Of a DNA stretch of 64,000 nt, positions 25,153 through 34,578 are shown in pieces. Within the stretch, counting starts at the first letter, position 1, and each line of letters begins with the position of its first letter. The stretch covers positions 217,762 through 281,761 of the forward strand of contig NZ_JASBQE010000004.1 of assembly GCF_029960785.1 (NCBI RefSeq). Reading direction: 5' to 3'. The stretch is from Polyangium sp. 15x6. Lineage in GTDB: Bacteria > Myxococcota_A > Polyangia > Polyangiales > Polyangiaceae. The notes below the pieces were generated by a model that did no database searches, was not told the DNA's origin, and saw only the letters and a list, made by a program, of their open reading frames with translations. A program made the position numbers and the translations under genes.

Positions 25153-25988
25153 CGGCCGGGCCGACCTCGACTTCGCCGCTCGGGCTCGCCGCGATGCCAC
25201 CGGAGGAGGCGCGCGGGCTCGCCGCGCTCGTCTTCGATCTCGATGACACGCTGCTCGATCACGGCGAGCTCACGGAGGTCGCGTATGCGTCGCTCTTCCG
25301 GCTGCGGGAGGCGGGGATGCGGCTCGTCGCGTGCACGGGGCGGCCCGGGGGATGGGCCGAGGTGCTCGTGCGGCAGTGGCCGCTCGACGCGGCGATCGCC
25401 GAGAACGGCGCGGTGGCCCTCGTCAAAGAGCGGCGCCCCGCCTCCGCGGCTCGCTTGCGCCTTGTGTTCCCGACGGAGCTCGCGGCGGCGGGATCGAGGC
25501 GCGCGGAGCTTTGGGCCCTCGCGGAGGAGCTCTGCCGTCGTTTTCCGACCGTGGCGCTCGCGGACGACAACCGCGCTCGCTTCACGGACGTGACCCTCGA
25601 CATCGGCGAGCACTGCCGCGCGCCGGCCGAGGACGTCGCGGCCATGCGCGCGGAGGCCGAGAGGCGCGGCGTTCACACGCTCGCGTCGAGCGTGCACCTG
25701 CACCTCTCCTTCGATCCGGCCGACAAGGCCACGGGCACGCTTCGCCTCCTCGAAGCGGCCTTCGGGGAAGACCCTACGCGCGCGCGGGTGACCCACGCGT
25801 TCGTGGGCGACAGCGGCAACGACGCGGCGGCCTTCGCGGCGTTCACGACCACGATCGGTGTGGCGAACGTGCGCGCCTACTTGCAGACGCTGCCCGTTCC
25901 GCCGAAGTATGTGACCCAGGCCGCCATGGGACGGGGGTTCGCCGAGCTCGCGACAACCCTCGTGGATCTCCGCGTTCATCCCGGTTGA
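25149..25988 (+). CDS. HAD-IIB-family hydrolase
   Basis: 279 residues from GTG 25149, which overlaps the rlmI stop (GTGA); a later ATG gives MPPEEARG and is the alternative. HAD motifs: I, VFDLDDTLLDHG; II, VACTGRPGG; IV, VGDSGNDAAAF. The cap insert between II and IV (ENGAVALVKERR ...) matches the Cof/sucrose-phosphate-phosphatase type. Likely a phosphatase of sugar phosphates or similar small molecules. Translational coupling to rlmI seems likely, though the functional link is not obvious. Confidence 0.88.
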   Translation: MTAGPTSTSPLGLAAMPPEEARGLAALVFDLDDTLLDHGELTEVAYASLFRLREAGMRLVACTGRPGGWAEVLVRQWPLDAAIAENGAVALVKERRPASAARLRLVFPTELAAAGSRRAELWALAEELCRRFPTVALADDNRARFTDVTLDIGEHCRAPAEDVAAMRAEAERRGVHTLASSVHLHLSFDPADKATGTLRLLEAAFGEDPTRARVTHAFVGDSGNDAAAFAAFTTTIGVANVRAYLQTLPVPPKYVTQAAMGRGFAELATTLVDLRVHPG

Positions 25989-26244
25989 ACGTGGGAGGTT
26001 GGCGCATCAATGTGAAGTTTGTCACGCGATCCGGGGGATGGAACGTGGGATGGACCAACAACGGCGCACAGGGACGAGGAGGCGGAACGAAGAGGCCCCC
26101 ACTCTCTCCGAGATTCGCTATCTTGGCATCCGAAGTGGCTCTTTGCCCTGGGAGACGGGTATCGTAGCGGCTCTGCCTCGTGGCGGGGCCTTGGGCCGAA
26201 CCCCGAGGCGAGACCATCTGGATCCGAGCATGTCCACCGGCTGA

Positions 26245-28134
26245 ATGGCTTCTCGAACCCCCGCCCCCGGCGCGATCGTCGACAACAAGTACCGCCTTGC
26301 AGAGCGCATCGGCGGTGGCGGGATGGGCCACGTCTTTCGTGCGGAGAACGTGCTCGCCGGCCGTGCCGTCGCGATCAAGTTCCTCCACCCCGAGCTGTCG
26401 GAGAACACCGAGCTCGCGCAGCGCTTCTTTCAGGAGGCCCAGGCGGTCAACCGCATCCGCCACCCGAACATCGTCGACGTGATCGACGCGGGCGTGGGCG
26501 AGATGGGCCCCTACATCGTGATGGAGCACCTCGAAGGCGAGGGCGTGGGCTCCGCGCTGCAGCGCCTCGGGCGCTTCGACGTCGACGCCTCCGTCGCGAC
26601 GTGCATCCCCGTCCTCGAGGCGCTCGACGCCGCCCATCGCGTGGGGATCATCCATCGTGATCTGAAGCCCGAGAACGTCTTCGTCGCGTTCGACGCGGGG
26701 CGAGGTCAAGCGGTCGTAAGGCTTCTGGATTTCGGCATCGCGAAAGTGCTCGACTCGAGCGGGCCCTCGCCGCGCACGCGCACTGGCGTGGTGTTCGGGA
26801 CGCCCGACTATCTCTCGCCCGAGCAGGCCACGGGAGATGCGCCGATCGACGGACGAAGTGATCTCTTCGCCGTCGGCGTGCTGCTCTACGAGCTTCTCAC
26901 GGGCACGCGGCCGTTCCGCGCGCCGACGGCCGTGGCCACGGCGTTCCGCGTGGTGCACGCCGAGGCGCCCACGCTCGCCGCGGCGGGCGTGCACGTCGAG
27001 CCGCGGCTCGAAGCCGTGGTCGCGAAGCTCCTGCAGAAGGATCCGATGAAGCGTTACGCCACCGCGGGCGAGGTGGCGCGCGAGCTCGAGCGCTTCTCGT
27101 CGGATCCGATGAAGCGCTCGATGGCGCTCGGCCGGATCATCAACCTGCCCCGGCGCGTCGCGCAGGCGAGCGTGGCGCAATCCCAAGGAGCGCCTCCGCC
27201 CCCGCCGCCGGCCACGATCCTGCCCGAGCCCGATCGCATCTCGACGCCGCTCCGGGAGCCGCCGACCGCGCCGCCGATCCGGCCGAGCGTGCGGACGAGC
27301 TACGGCGATTCGGGCGCGTCGTCGATCCCGTACGCGCCGACGCGCGTCGTGCCGAGCATGGGGAGCTCGAGCCGCACGAGTGATCCCGGGCCTCCGCCGC
27401 GCGGCGACTACATCGCTTCGCCGCGCAGCATCGAGCCGCTCGTGCCTCCCGCGATGCCCAAGCCGCTCGGCGTGGCGCGGAGCGCGGCGTCGAGCGCCTC
27501 GAGCGCGTCGGCGGGCTCTTCCAGCGCGGGCCCGCCGTCGCGCTACGTCCAGCCGCGCGCGGCGTCGCGGTTTCCCGGGATGTACCAGGTGCGCGGCGCG
27601 GTGCTGCGTGCCGTCGACAAGGCCCTCACGGAGGACGCGGGGCCGCGCGTGCGCGAGCAGGTCGTGGCGCAGCTCCCGCAGCGCTACGCCGAGGACTTCC
27701 TGAACGACTCGATCAACGCGCTCGTCGCGTACGATCTCGAAGCGCTCGACGCGTACATGGAGATCGCGACCGCGATCTCGCTGCACGAGCCTTCACGATG
27801 GCGCGCGCTCGGCCGCCTCGCGATCGGCGGCGAGCTCCACAACACGGTGCGTAGCGTGCTCCGGCCCGCGCCGGATCTGCAGATCGCGATTCGACGCGGG
27901 ATCTCGATCTGGTCGCGGCTCTTCAGCTTCGGCGCGTGGAAGGTCGGCGCGAGCCAGAGCGGGAAGGTGGTCCTGCAGATCGCGGAGTTCGAGCCGGCGT
28001 CGCTCGCGCTGCGCCTGTGGGTCGTGGGGATGGTCGAGGAGACGGCGCGACGCGCCGCGAGCTTCGACGTGCGCGTGGCGATCACCGCCGGCGAGGTCGG
28101 GTTCACGCCCGAGCTCACCTGCGAGATTGCTTGA
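26245..28134 (+). CDS. Cytoplasmic Ser/Thr protein kinase with DUF2378-like C-terminus
   Basis: 629 residues. Kinase domain at residues 15-285: GGGGMGHVFRAE, Lys45 (AIK), HRDLKPEN with Asp139, DFG with Asp162, GTPDYLSPEQ. There is no transmembrane helix. A disordered Pro/Ser-rich linker (~310-440) leads to a 180-residue C-terminal domain (from about 450) with ALVAYDLEALDAYMEIA, SIWSRLFSFGAWKVG and VVGMVEETARRA. This looks like the myxobacteria-restricted DUF2378 (TIGR02265) family found alone or on kinases. Preceded by 256 bases with no other gene. Active site looks intact; targets unknown. Confidence 0.93.
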   Translation: MASRTPAPGAIVDNKYRLAERIGGGGMGHVFRAENVLAGRAVAIKFLHPELSENTELAQRFFQEAQAVNRIRHPNIVDVIDAGVGEMGPYIVMEHLEGEGVGSALQRLGRFDVDASVATCIPVLEALDAAHRVGIIHRDLKPENVFVAFDAGRGQAVVRLLDFGIAKVLDSSGPSPRTRTGVVFGTPDYLSPEQATGDAPIDGRSDLFAVGVLLYELLTGTRPFRAPTAVATAFRVVHAEAPTLAAAGVHVEPRLEAVVAKLLQKDPMKRYATAGEVARELERFSSDPMKRSMALGRIINLPRRVAQASVAQSQGAPPPPPPATILPEPDRISTPLREPPTAPPIRPSVRTSYGDSGASSIPYAPTRVVPSMGSSSRTSDPGPPPRGDYIASPRSIEPLVPPAMPKPLGVARSAASSASSASAGSSSAGPPSRYVQPRAASRFPGMYQVRGAVLRAVDKALTEDAGPRVREQVVAQLPQRYAEDFLNDSINALVAYDLEALDAYMEIATAISLHEPSRWRALGRLAIGGELHNTVRSVLRPAPDLQIAIRRGISIWSRLFSFGAWKVGASQSGKVVLQIAEFEPASLALRLWVVGMVEETARRAASFDVRVAITAGEVGFTPELTCEIA

Positions 28135-28138
28135 CGAT

Positions 28139-28173
28139 GGGGGGCCGCGCGGCATCGCCGCGCTTTGCCCCCC
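28139..28173. terminator. Hairpin between convergent kinase and zinc-ribbon genes
   Basis: Two-part stem: inner GCGCGGC/GCCGCGC with a three-base loop, and outer GGGGGGC/GCCCCCC, separated by a small bulge. It lies in the 66-base gap between convergent stops. No T tract, so it is likely a structural or factor-assisted terminator for both genes. Confidence 0.5.
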
Positions 28174-28200
28174 AAACCCCCCGGTGCCTGGTGGGAAACT

Positions 28201-28749
28201 TCAGGACGGCTTTTCAGCCTGGAAGCAAGCCCGGCAGTAGACCTTCTGGCCCTCGGCCGGCTTGAACGGGACGGTCGCCGCGACGCCGCACGCCGCGCAC
28301 GTGATCGGGAAACCGCGGCCGCGCGGGCCACGCGGACCGGACGAGGTGCGCGGACCTTGCGCGCGATCGTGGCCGCCGTCGCGCGGGCCTTGGCCTCGCT
28401 GCGGGGAGCCGCCGCCGCGATGCCCTGGCGCGGCGGGGCGGCCGTACGACGGGTACATGGCGAAGTGCGGATCGGGCATCGGGCTCCGGTATTCGTTCAC
28501 GTCGCCCGTGTAGCGGCCGGGGCGCGCGGCGGGCTCGTGCCTTCGACCTTCGCGTCCGTGCGGAGCGCCGCGGCTCGGGCCTTCGCTACGGCCCGCGCTC
28601 TTCGATCGCTTCTCGCGCCAGCAGGGCTTGCACAGCGTCGGCGGGGACGAAAGCCCTCGCTCGGCGCGCGCGGCCGCGTCGGTGGCGGAAAAAAGGAACG
28701 ACGAGCCGCAGCTCGCGCAGTTGATCTGCTCGTCTCGATGCTGCTCCAT
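28201..28749 (-). CDS. Zinc-ribbon protein with a long RG-rich middle
   Basis: 182 residues from the ATG giving MEQHRDEQINC. Two zinc-ribbon halves flank a basic, Gly/Arg/Pro-rich, probably disordered middle. The N-terminal half reads CASCGSSFLFS, then CKPCWREKR; the C-terminal half reads CAACGVAATVPFKP, then CRACFQ. These match the small CxxC...CxxC 'probable zinc-ribbon' family, whose members often carry FxFT and TVPFxP segments. An RNA- or RNA-polymerase-associated role is plausible but unproven. A GGAG SD lies close to the ATG. Its leader is highly structured (see 28770-28855). Confidence 0.85.
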   Translation of the reverse strand: MEQHRDEQINCASCGSSFLFSATDAAARAERGLSSPPTLCKPCWREKRSKSAGRSEGPSRGAPHGREGRRHEPAARPGRYTGDVNEYRSPMPDPHFAMYPSYGRPAAPGHRGGGSPQRGQGPRDGGHDRAQGPRTSSGPRGPRGRGFPITCAACGVAATVPFKPAEGQKVYCRACFQAEKPS

Positions 28750-29122
28750 GGACACTCCGGAAACTCTTCGCAAAGGGCGCGGGTGAAAGGACCCGTGTGC
28801 CCGCGTGGTGTGCTCGGCACGCCCCTGATTTCACGGCAAAAACGCCCGCCCTTTGCAGGACGAGCGCTCGGAGATCGTGGAGAGCAAGGTGACATGCAGC
28901 CCCTCGGGGTCAAGGCGCTCGTGCCTCGCCTCCACGCGCTGTCCGCGGTCCGCCTCGGCTGTGCGCGACGCGCGAAGACGCGAGGGGATATCACCGCGTT
29001 TTGGCCAGTGCTACAAGGGGAGCCACGACGCCATCCGCCTTCGCAACGCGCCACGCACGCGACGCTCGTTCGTTCGCGCGCGAGTCGCGGTTCCGCAGAA
29101 GAGCGCACCTCGAGCCAGAGCG
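28750..29122. other. Divergent intergenic region, 373 bases
   Basis: Lies between the leftward zinc-ribbon gene and the rightward KOW-domain gene. The left third holds the inverted repeat described at 28770-28855. The rest is GC-rich with no open frame I believe and no recognisable RNA gene. It must hold both promoters, but I see no confident -35/-10 pair. Confidence 0.7.
28770..28855 (-). promoter_or_regulatory. Predicted structured leader of the zinc-ribbon gene
   Basis: Read on the minus strand, a 10-base arm (GCAAAGGGCG) and its perfect complement (CGCCCTTTGC) enclose a second complementary pair (GTGAAA with TTTCAC) and an inner GTGCC/GGCAC stem. The structure ends 20 bases before the ATG, just upstream of the SD. 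The layout suggests an RNA leader or a protein-binding palindrome controlling the gene. Found by eye; folding not computed. Confidence 0.45.
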
Positions 29123-30511
29123 ATGACCCACGCCCCCTTGCACCTGACCGACAGCGATTTCGACGCCTACGCGCCGGAGAAGGCCACGTCGAACGCCTAC
29201 TCGCGACCGCGCCTCGAAGTGAAGCAGCGCGCGCTCGCCTGGGCGCGCGGCGTGATCGCGCGCCTCGCGGATCTCGGAATCACGGTCGACGTGCACGGCT
29301 CGGACGAACATCCGACGCTGCGCAACAAGAAACGCGTGGAGTGCCAGTGGGTCTTCTTCTGGCGCGACGCGGCAGCGCGCGAGGAGCTCGAACGGCTGCT
29401 CGACGCGGGACGATCGATCTCGGCCGCGATCGATGATCCGAGCCCGTACGGTCGGCACGCGTTCCTCGCGCTCCGGATCGACTCGCACAGCGTCGAGGTT
29501 TGCTTCGCCGTACACCCCGAGGCGAAGGTCGACATCGACAACCTGCGCGCGCGGCTCGCGGCGAAAGATGGGACCGGACCGGCGCTCGCCGCCGAGCTGA
29601 CGGCCGCGCTCCGCGCGCTCCCCGAGCAGTTCGCCGTGGGCGTCGGCGCCGATCGCGTGGCCGCGAGCGCGGCGAGCCCGGAGGCGATCGAGGCGATGCT
29701 GGAGCGCGCGGCCGAGGGGCAAGTGCCGCTCTGGATCGGCTGGGCCGTGCCGCGCGAGGTCGCGCTGGAGCACGCGGAGATCCTCGACGAGCAGCTCGAA
29801 GACGCGCTGCTCGCGCTCGCGCCGATCTACACGCTCGTCGCGTGGTCGCGGAAGAACGATCACATCGCGCTCGATCGGCGCCTCGAAGGCATCGAGCGCG
29901 AGCGCGCCCGGACGCACGCGGAGGTCTCGGCCCAGACGGAGAAGTGGCAAGCCGAGCAGGCCGCCGCGCGCGAGCGCTCGCTCGCCGAGGCGAAGGCGCG
30001 CGGCGAGGCCGAGGGGCCACGTGCTTCGGCGCTTGCGTTCGGTCATGGCGCGCGTCCGGGGTACGGCGCGCCGCGCAAGCCTTCGCTCGACACGTTGTTC
30101 AAGCCGAGCAGCAAGCCCGAGGGGGATCGCGATCGGCGCGGCGGCAGGCCGCAAGAAGCGAAGGCCCCACAAGCTCCGGCCGCGCCGCGCGAGCGCGACC
30201 GTGAGCACACGCCCGCGCCGCCTCGCGTCGCTCCTGCGCCCGCGCCTGCGGCATCGAGCAGCGCGAGCCCGGCGGCGCCGACCACGATGGAGAAGGGCGC
30301 GCGCGTGCGTGTCTTGAGCGGCCCGTTCGCGGACAAGATCGGTGTCCTCGGCGAGCTCGACGGTCGCGGCGGCGCGCGCGTTCTGCTCGGCCTGCTCTCG
30401 ACGCGCATCGAAGTCACGGATCTCGCCCTCGTGCCCGAGGGGCGCGAGCGGCCCGCGATCCAGAGCTCCCACCGGCGGCCCTCGGCCCCGATGCCCCGCA
30501 AAGCGCGCTGA
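29123..30511 (+). CDS. KOW-domain protein with uncharacterised N-terminal domain
   Basis: 462 residues from ATG 29123. Residues 1-255 form a globular, unrecognised domain (KQRALAWARGVIARLADLGITVDVHG; WVFFWRDAAAREELERLL; ALRIDSHSVEVCFAVHPEAKVD). A charged helical stretch (~265-305) is a possible coiled coil, followed by a Pro/Ala-rich linker. Residues ~405-450 are a NusG/L24-like KOW motif (VRVLSGPFADKIGVLGELD). KOW domains contact nucleic acid, RNA polymerase or ribosomal proteins. The stop overlaps the ABC exporter start by one base (TGATG). The gene is divergent from the zinc-ribbon gene. Function unknown. Confidence 0.85.
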   Translation: MTHAPLHLTDSDFDAYAPEKATSNAYSRPRLEVKQRALAWARGVIARLADLGITVDVHGSDEHPTLRNKKRVECQWVFFWRDAAAREELERLLDAGRSISAAIDDPSPYGRHAFLALRIDSHSVEVCFAVHPEAKVDIDNLRARLAAKDGTGPALAAELTAALRALPEQFAVGVGADRVAASAASPEAIEAMLERAAEGQVPLWIGWAVPREVALEHAEILDEQLEDALLALAPIYTLVAWSRKNDHIALDRRLEGIERERARTHAEVSAQTEKWQAEQAAARERSLAEAKARGEAEGPRASALAFGHGARPGYGAPRKPSLDTLFKPSSKPEGDRDRRGGRPQEAKAPQAPAAPRERDREHTPAPPRVAPAPAPAASSSASPAAPTTMEKGARVRVLSGPFADKIGVLGELDGRGGARVLLGLLSTRIEVTDLALVPEGRERPAIQSSHRRPSAPMPRKAR

Positions 30512-32322
30512 TGCGAAAGGTCGATCCGGCCGAGTTCCCCTCGGGGCTCGGCGCTCAGTTCCGGCGCAACATCTGGCTCTATCTGAGCGGCGCGCTCCTG
30601 CTCGCGACGCAGCAGATCCTCATGGTGAAGCGCGACTTCCTCGTGAGGGACGCCGTCGACGCGGCCGAGCAGCTCCGCGCGAGCGACGCCGCGCAGGATG
30701 CCCTGCTCATGCTGGGCGCGGTCGTCGTGGCGGCCGTCGTGCGTGTCCTCTCGCGCTGGACGATGTTCACGGGCGGCAGGAACGTCGAGTACGAGCTCCG
30801 CGCGGTCCTCCTCGCGCGCCTGCACAAGCTCGGCCCCGCGTTCTTCAGGCGCATGCCCACGGGCGAGATCATGAGCCGCTCGACGAGCGACTTGCAGCAG
30901 ATCCGGCTCCTCCTCGGCTTCGGCATCCTCAACGTGGTGAACTCGCTGCTCGCCTTCGCGAGCGCCCTCTACGTCATGGTGCGCGTGAGCGTGGTGCTGA
31001 CGCTCGCGGCGCTGGTGACGTTCCCCGTGCTCATGCTGGTCACGCGCACCTTCTCGTCGAAGATGTTCCAGCGCATGCGCGAGAACCAGGAGGCGCTCGG
31101 CAAGATGAGTGATCGCGTCCTCGCGAGCCTCGCCGGCGTCCGCGTCGTCCGCAGCTTCGCGCTCGAGGAGGCGGAGATCGCCACGTTCGAGCGGGCGAAC
31201 CGCGACTACGTCGAGAAGAACCTGATGCTCGCGCGCATCCGCGGCTCGATGCAGCCGATCATGGGCTCGATCCTGGCCGCGGGCACGATCATCGTCTTCT
31301 GGTACGGCGGCGCGCTCGTGCTCCGCGGCGACATCTCGAAGGGCGCGTTCATCTCGTTCTGGGCCGCGCTCGGCCGCCTCATCTGGCCGATGCTCGCGCT
31401 CGGCTTCGTGACCGCGATCGTGGCCCGCGGGCGGGCGAGCTACGTGCGGCTCAAGGCGATCTTCGACGCGGTCCCCGAGGTCGTGAGCGGCGCGCTCCCC
31501 GCGCCCGAGGCCGTCTCCGGCGCGCTGCGCGTCGAGGGCCTCGCGTTCGCCCACGGCGAGCGGAAGGTCCTCGAAGACGTCCGGTTCGACATCCCCGCGG
31601 GCGGCTCGCTCGCGATCGTGGGACGCACGGGCTCGGGCAAGAGCACGCTCGCCACGCTCTTGCCGCGCCTCTTGCCGACGCCGCGCGGCACGGTCTTTCT
31701 CGACGGCAAGGACATCTGCGATCTGCCGCTCGAGGTCGTGCGCGAAAGCATCGGTTACGCGCAGCAGGACGCGTTCCTCTTCTCGACGACCGTCGCGCAG
31801 AACATCGGCTACTCGCTCGAAGAGCAGGACTCGCCGGAGGCGATGCAGAAGATCCGCGCCGCCGCGGCCGAGGCCGGCGTGCTCCAGGAGATCGAGTCCT
31901 TGCCGGACGGCTTCGACACGGTCGTCGGCGAGCGCGGCGTGCAGCTCTCGGGTGGCCAGCGACAACGCGTCGCCCTCGCCCGCGCGCTCCTGCGCGAGCC
32001 GAAGATCCTCGTCCTCGACGACCCGATGTCCGCGGTCGACGCGAAGACGGAGGCGGCGATCCTCGGCGCCATCGAGCGCCAGGCCGCGCGCCGCACGCTC
32101 GTCCTGATCACCCACCGCGTCGCCGCGGCGAAGCGCTGTGATCGCATCATCGTGCTCGAGCGCGGGCGCGTCGTGGAGGAGGGCACGCACGAGGAGCTCG
32201 CTGCGGCCGGGGGCCTCTACGCGTCGTTCGCGGAGGAGCAGGAGATCGAGGAGAAGCTCGCTGCGTTCGGCGCCGAGGACCTGCCCTCCTCGATGCCCTC
32301 GCCGGAGGCCGTGCCCGCATGA
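30511..32322 (+). CDS. ABC exporter, subunit with degenerate catalytic site
   Basis: 603 residues: a type-I exporter membrane domain (first ~310 residues, six predicted helices) fused to an ATPase domain. Walker A GRTGSGKST (Lys377) and signature LSGGQRQR are normal, but after Walker B the catalytic glutamate is Asp504 (VLDDPMSAVD). This pattern is known from heterodimeric exporters (BmrCD, TM287/288, YheHI), where one subunit has the degenerate site. The next gene encodes the partner with Glu. Its start overlaps the KOW gene's stop by one base and its stop overlaps the partner's start by four. Substrate unknown: drug, lipid or peptide. Confidence 0.93.
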   Translation: MRKVDPAEFPSGLGAQFRRNIWLYLSGALLLATQQILMVKRDFLVRDAVDAAEQLRASDAAQDALLMLGAVVVAAVVRVLSRWTMFTGGRNVEYELRAVLLARLHKLGPAFFRRMPTGEIMSRSTSDLQQIRLLLGFGILNVVNSLLAFASALYVMVRVSVVLTLAALVTFPVLMLVTRTFSSKMFQRMRENQEALGKMSDRVLASLAGVRVVRSFALEEAEIATFERANRDYVEKNLMLARIRGSMQPIMGSILAAGTIIVFWYGGALVLRGDISKGAFISFWAALGRLIWPMLALGFVTAIVARGRASYVRLKAIFDAVPEVVSGALPAPEAVSGALRVEGLAFAHGERKVLEDVRFDIPAGGSLAIVGRTGSGKSTLATLLPRLLPTPRGTVFLDGKDICDLPLEVVRESIGYAQQDAFLFSTTVAQNIGYSLEEQDSPEAMQKIRAAAAEAGVLQEIESLPDGFDTVVGERGVQLSGGQRQRVALARALLREPKILVLDDPMSAVDAKTEAAILGAIERQAARRTLVLITHRVAAAKRCDRIIVLERGRVVEEGTHEELAAAGGLYASFAEEQEIEEKLAAFGAEDLPSSMPSPEAVPA

Positions 32323-34196
32323 CGAGCTTGTCCGTGGATCCGAAGGCGAACGGCGGGAAGTCGGCTGCGCCCGAGAAAACTCGGGCCGAGAAGGCGCTCG
32401 CGCGGTTTCACGAAGAGGACCGGCTCGGCGAGGGCCTCGACGCGAACATCCTCGCGGGGCTCTGGCCGTTCATGCGGCCGCACGCGAAGTGGCTCGTCAT
32501 CTCGCTCGTCCTCTTGCTCCTCGGCTCGGGCCTCGCCGTGCTCCAGCCGTGGCTCATGGGGCTCACGTTCGACGCGTTCCAGTATCCCGACGCGGCGCAG
32601 ACGCTCATGAAGATGGGCGCGCTCATCCTCGTCCTGAAGCTCGTCGAGCAGTCGATCTCGTTCCCGCAGGTCTACCTCATGCAGCTCGCGGGCGCGCGCG
32701 CGTCGGGCGATCTGCGCGCGCACGTCTTCCGCTTCCTGCACACGCGCAGGCTCGGCTTCTTCGATCGCACGCCCGTCGGCCGCCTCGTCACGCGTGTCAC
32801 GAACGACGTCGACGCCATCAACGAGATGTTCGCCTCGGGCACGCTGAACGCCCTCGGCGACCTCGTTCGTCTCGTCCTCATCATCGTGGTCATGCTCCGC
32901 CGCGACTGGCAGCTCGCGCTGATCACGTTCGTCGCGGTCCCGCCGGTCGCGCTCGGCGTCATGTGGACGCGGCGCCGGATCCGCGACGCGTTCCGCGAGA
33001 TCCGCGTCAAGACGGCGCGCATGAACGCCTACCTGAACGAGCAGGTCTCGGGCATGGCCGTCGTGCAGGCGTACGCGCGCGAGGAGCAGAGCGCCGCCGA
33101 GTTCGACGAGATCAACGAGGCCTACCGGCAGGCGAACAACCGCTCGATCGTCTTCGATGCGGCGCTCGACGCGGCGATCGAGCTCGTGCAGAGCCTCTGC
33201 ATCGCGGCCGTTCTCTGGTACGCGGGCGTTCGTTCGCTCTCGGATCGGGTTTCGTTCGGCACGCTCGTCACGTTCGTCGCGTACATCGAGATGTTCTTCG
33301 TCCCGATCCGCGATCTCTCGGCGCGCATGACGCAGCTCCAGTCGGCGATGGCCGGCGCGGAGCGCATCTTCCAGCTCCTCGAGAACAAGGAAGAGGACGC
33401 GCCGGTCCCCGCCGCAGACGGGCAGGCCGAACAGAAGAAGGACGAAGCGATCGCGTTCGAGCTCGACCACGTCGACTTCGAGTACAAGCCTGGCGTGCCC
33501 ATCCTCCGCGACGTCTCGATCCAGGCGGCGAAGGGCGAGAAGATCGCGCTCGTCGGCGCGACGGGCGCGGGCAAGACGACGGTCGCATCGCTGCTCCTGC
33601 GCCTCTACGAGGCCAAACAAGGCCACGTGCGTGTCTTCGGCCGTGACGTGCGGAACGCGCCGCGGGACGAGCTTCGCAGGCGTTTTGCGGTCGTGCCTCA
33701 GGAGGTCTTCCTCTTCCCCGGGACGATCGCCAGCAACATCGCGGCCGGCGACATCGAGGTCGATCGGGCGCGTGTCGTCCGCGCGCTCGACCGCATCGGC
33801 GCGCTCGATCTCTTCGAGCGTCGCGACGGCGGGCTCGACGCGAAGGTCGAGGAGCGCGGTTCGAACTTCTCGGCGGGCGAGCGCCAGCTCATCGCGTTCG
33901 CGCGCGCGCTCTACCGCGACCCGCCGATCCTCGTGCTCGACGAGGCCACGGCGAACATCGACAGCGACACCGAGGCGCGCCTGCAAAAGGCCGTCTGGGC
34001 GGCGATGCAGGGGCGCACCGCGCTCATCATCGCGCACCGGCTCTCGACGATCCGCGCCGTCGATCGCATCGTCGTGTTCCACAAGGGGCGCGTCGTCGAG
34101 CAGGGCAGCCACGAGACGCTGCTCGCGCAGGGCGGGGCGTACGCGCGCCTTTACCAGCTCCAGTTCAGCCGGGGCGAGGCGCACGCGGCGGAGTAG
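32319..34196 (+). CDS. ABC exporter, catalytically complete subunit
   Basis: 625 residues, membrane domain plus ATPase. Walker [10 protein letters not shown] (Lys419), a signature variant FSAGERQL, and Walker B with catalytic Glu542 ([10 protein letters not shown]), switch His in [13 protein letters not shown]-terminal ~45 residues are a cytoplasmic extension. ATGA overlap with the first subunit gene supports a 1:1 heterodimer. The stop is TAG; the reading frame continues past it into the tandem array as FREGGVS repeats, so readthrough would add a repetitive tail (inference). Confidence 0.94.
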   Translation: MTSLSVDPKANGGKSAAPEKTRAEKALARFHEEDRLGEGLDANILAGLWPFMRPHAKWLVISLVLLLLGSGLAVLQPWLMGLTFDAFQYPDAAQTLMKMGALILVLKLVEQSISFPQVYLMQLAGARASGDLRAHVFRFLHTRRLGFFDRTPVGRLVTRVTNDVDAINEMFASGTLNALGDLVRLVLIIVVMLRRDWQLALITFVAVPPVALGVMWTRRRIRDAFREIRVKTARMNAYLNEQVSGMAVVQAYAREEQSAAEFDEINEAYRQANNRSIVFDAALDAAIELVQSLCIAAVLWYAGVRSLSDRVSFGTLVTFVAYIEMFFVPIRDLSARMTQLQSAMAGAERIFQLLENKEEDAPVPAADGQAEQKKDEAIAFELDHVDFEYKPGVPILRDVSIQAAKGEKIALVGATGAGKTTVASLLLRLYEAKQGHVRVFGRDVRNAPRDELRRRFAVVPQEVFLFPGTIASNIAAGDIEVDRARVVRALDRIGALDLFERRDGGLDAKVEERGSNFSAGERQLIAFARALYRDPPILVLDEATANIDSDTEARLQKAVWAAMQGRTALIIAHRLSTIRAVDRIVVFHKGRVVEQGSHETLLAQGGAYARLYQLQFSRGEAHAAE

Positions 34197-34199
34197 GCG

Positions 34200-34577
34200 T
34201 TTCGCGAGGGCGGGGTGTCGTTCCGCGAGGGCGGGGTGTCGTTCCGCGAGGGCGGGGTGTCGTTCCGCGAGGGCGGGATGTCGTTCCGCGAGGGCGGGAT
34301 GTCGTTCCGCGAGGGCGGGGTGTCGTTCCGCGAGGGCGGGGTGTCGTTCCGCGAGGGCGGGGTGTCGTTCCGCGAGGGCGGGGTGTCGTTCCGCGAGGGC
34401 GGGGTGTCGTTCCGCGAGGGCGGGATGTCGTTCCGCGAGGGCGGGGTGTCGTTCCGTGAGGGCGGGGTGTCGTTCCGCGAGGGCGGGGTGTCGTTCCGCG
34501 AGGGCGGGGTGTCGTTCCGCGAGGGCGGGGTGTCGTTCCGCGAGGGCGGGGTGTCGTTCCGCGAGGGCGGGGTGTCG
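34200..34577 (+). repeat. 21-bp tandem array, 18 copies, between convergent stop codons
   Basis: Eighteen head-to-tail copies of a 21-base unit that begins TTCCGCGAGGG; the first copy starts TTT. Copies 4, 5 and 11 have ATG instead of GTG near the end, and copy 13 has CGTG instead of CGCG; the rest are identical. The array starts three bases after the exporter stop and ends one base before the stop codon of the opposite lipoprotein gene. No spacers. All six frames are free of stops; in the exporter frame it reads FREGGVS. Confidence 0.97.
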
Positions 34578-34578
34578 T

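Noticed and set aside
34200..34577. CRISPR array
   Set aside because: Units are directly adjacent with no spacers and no cas genes nearby.
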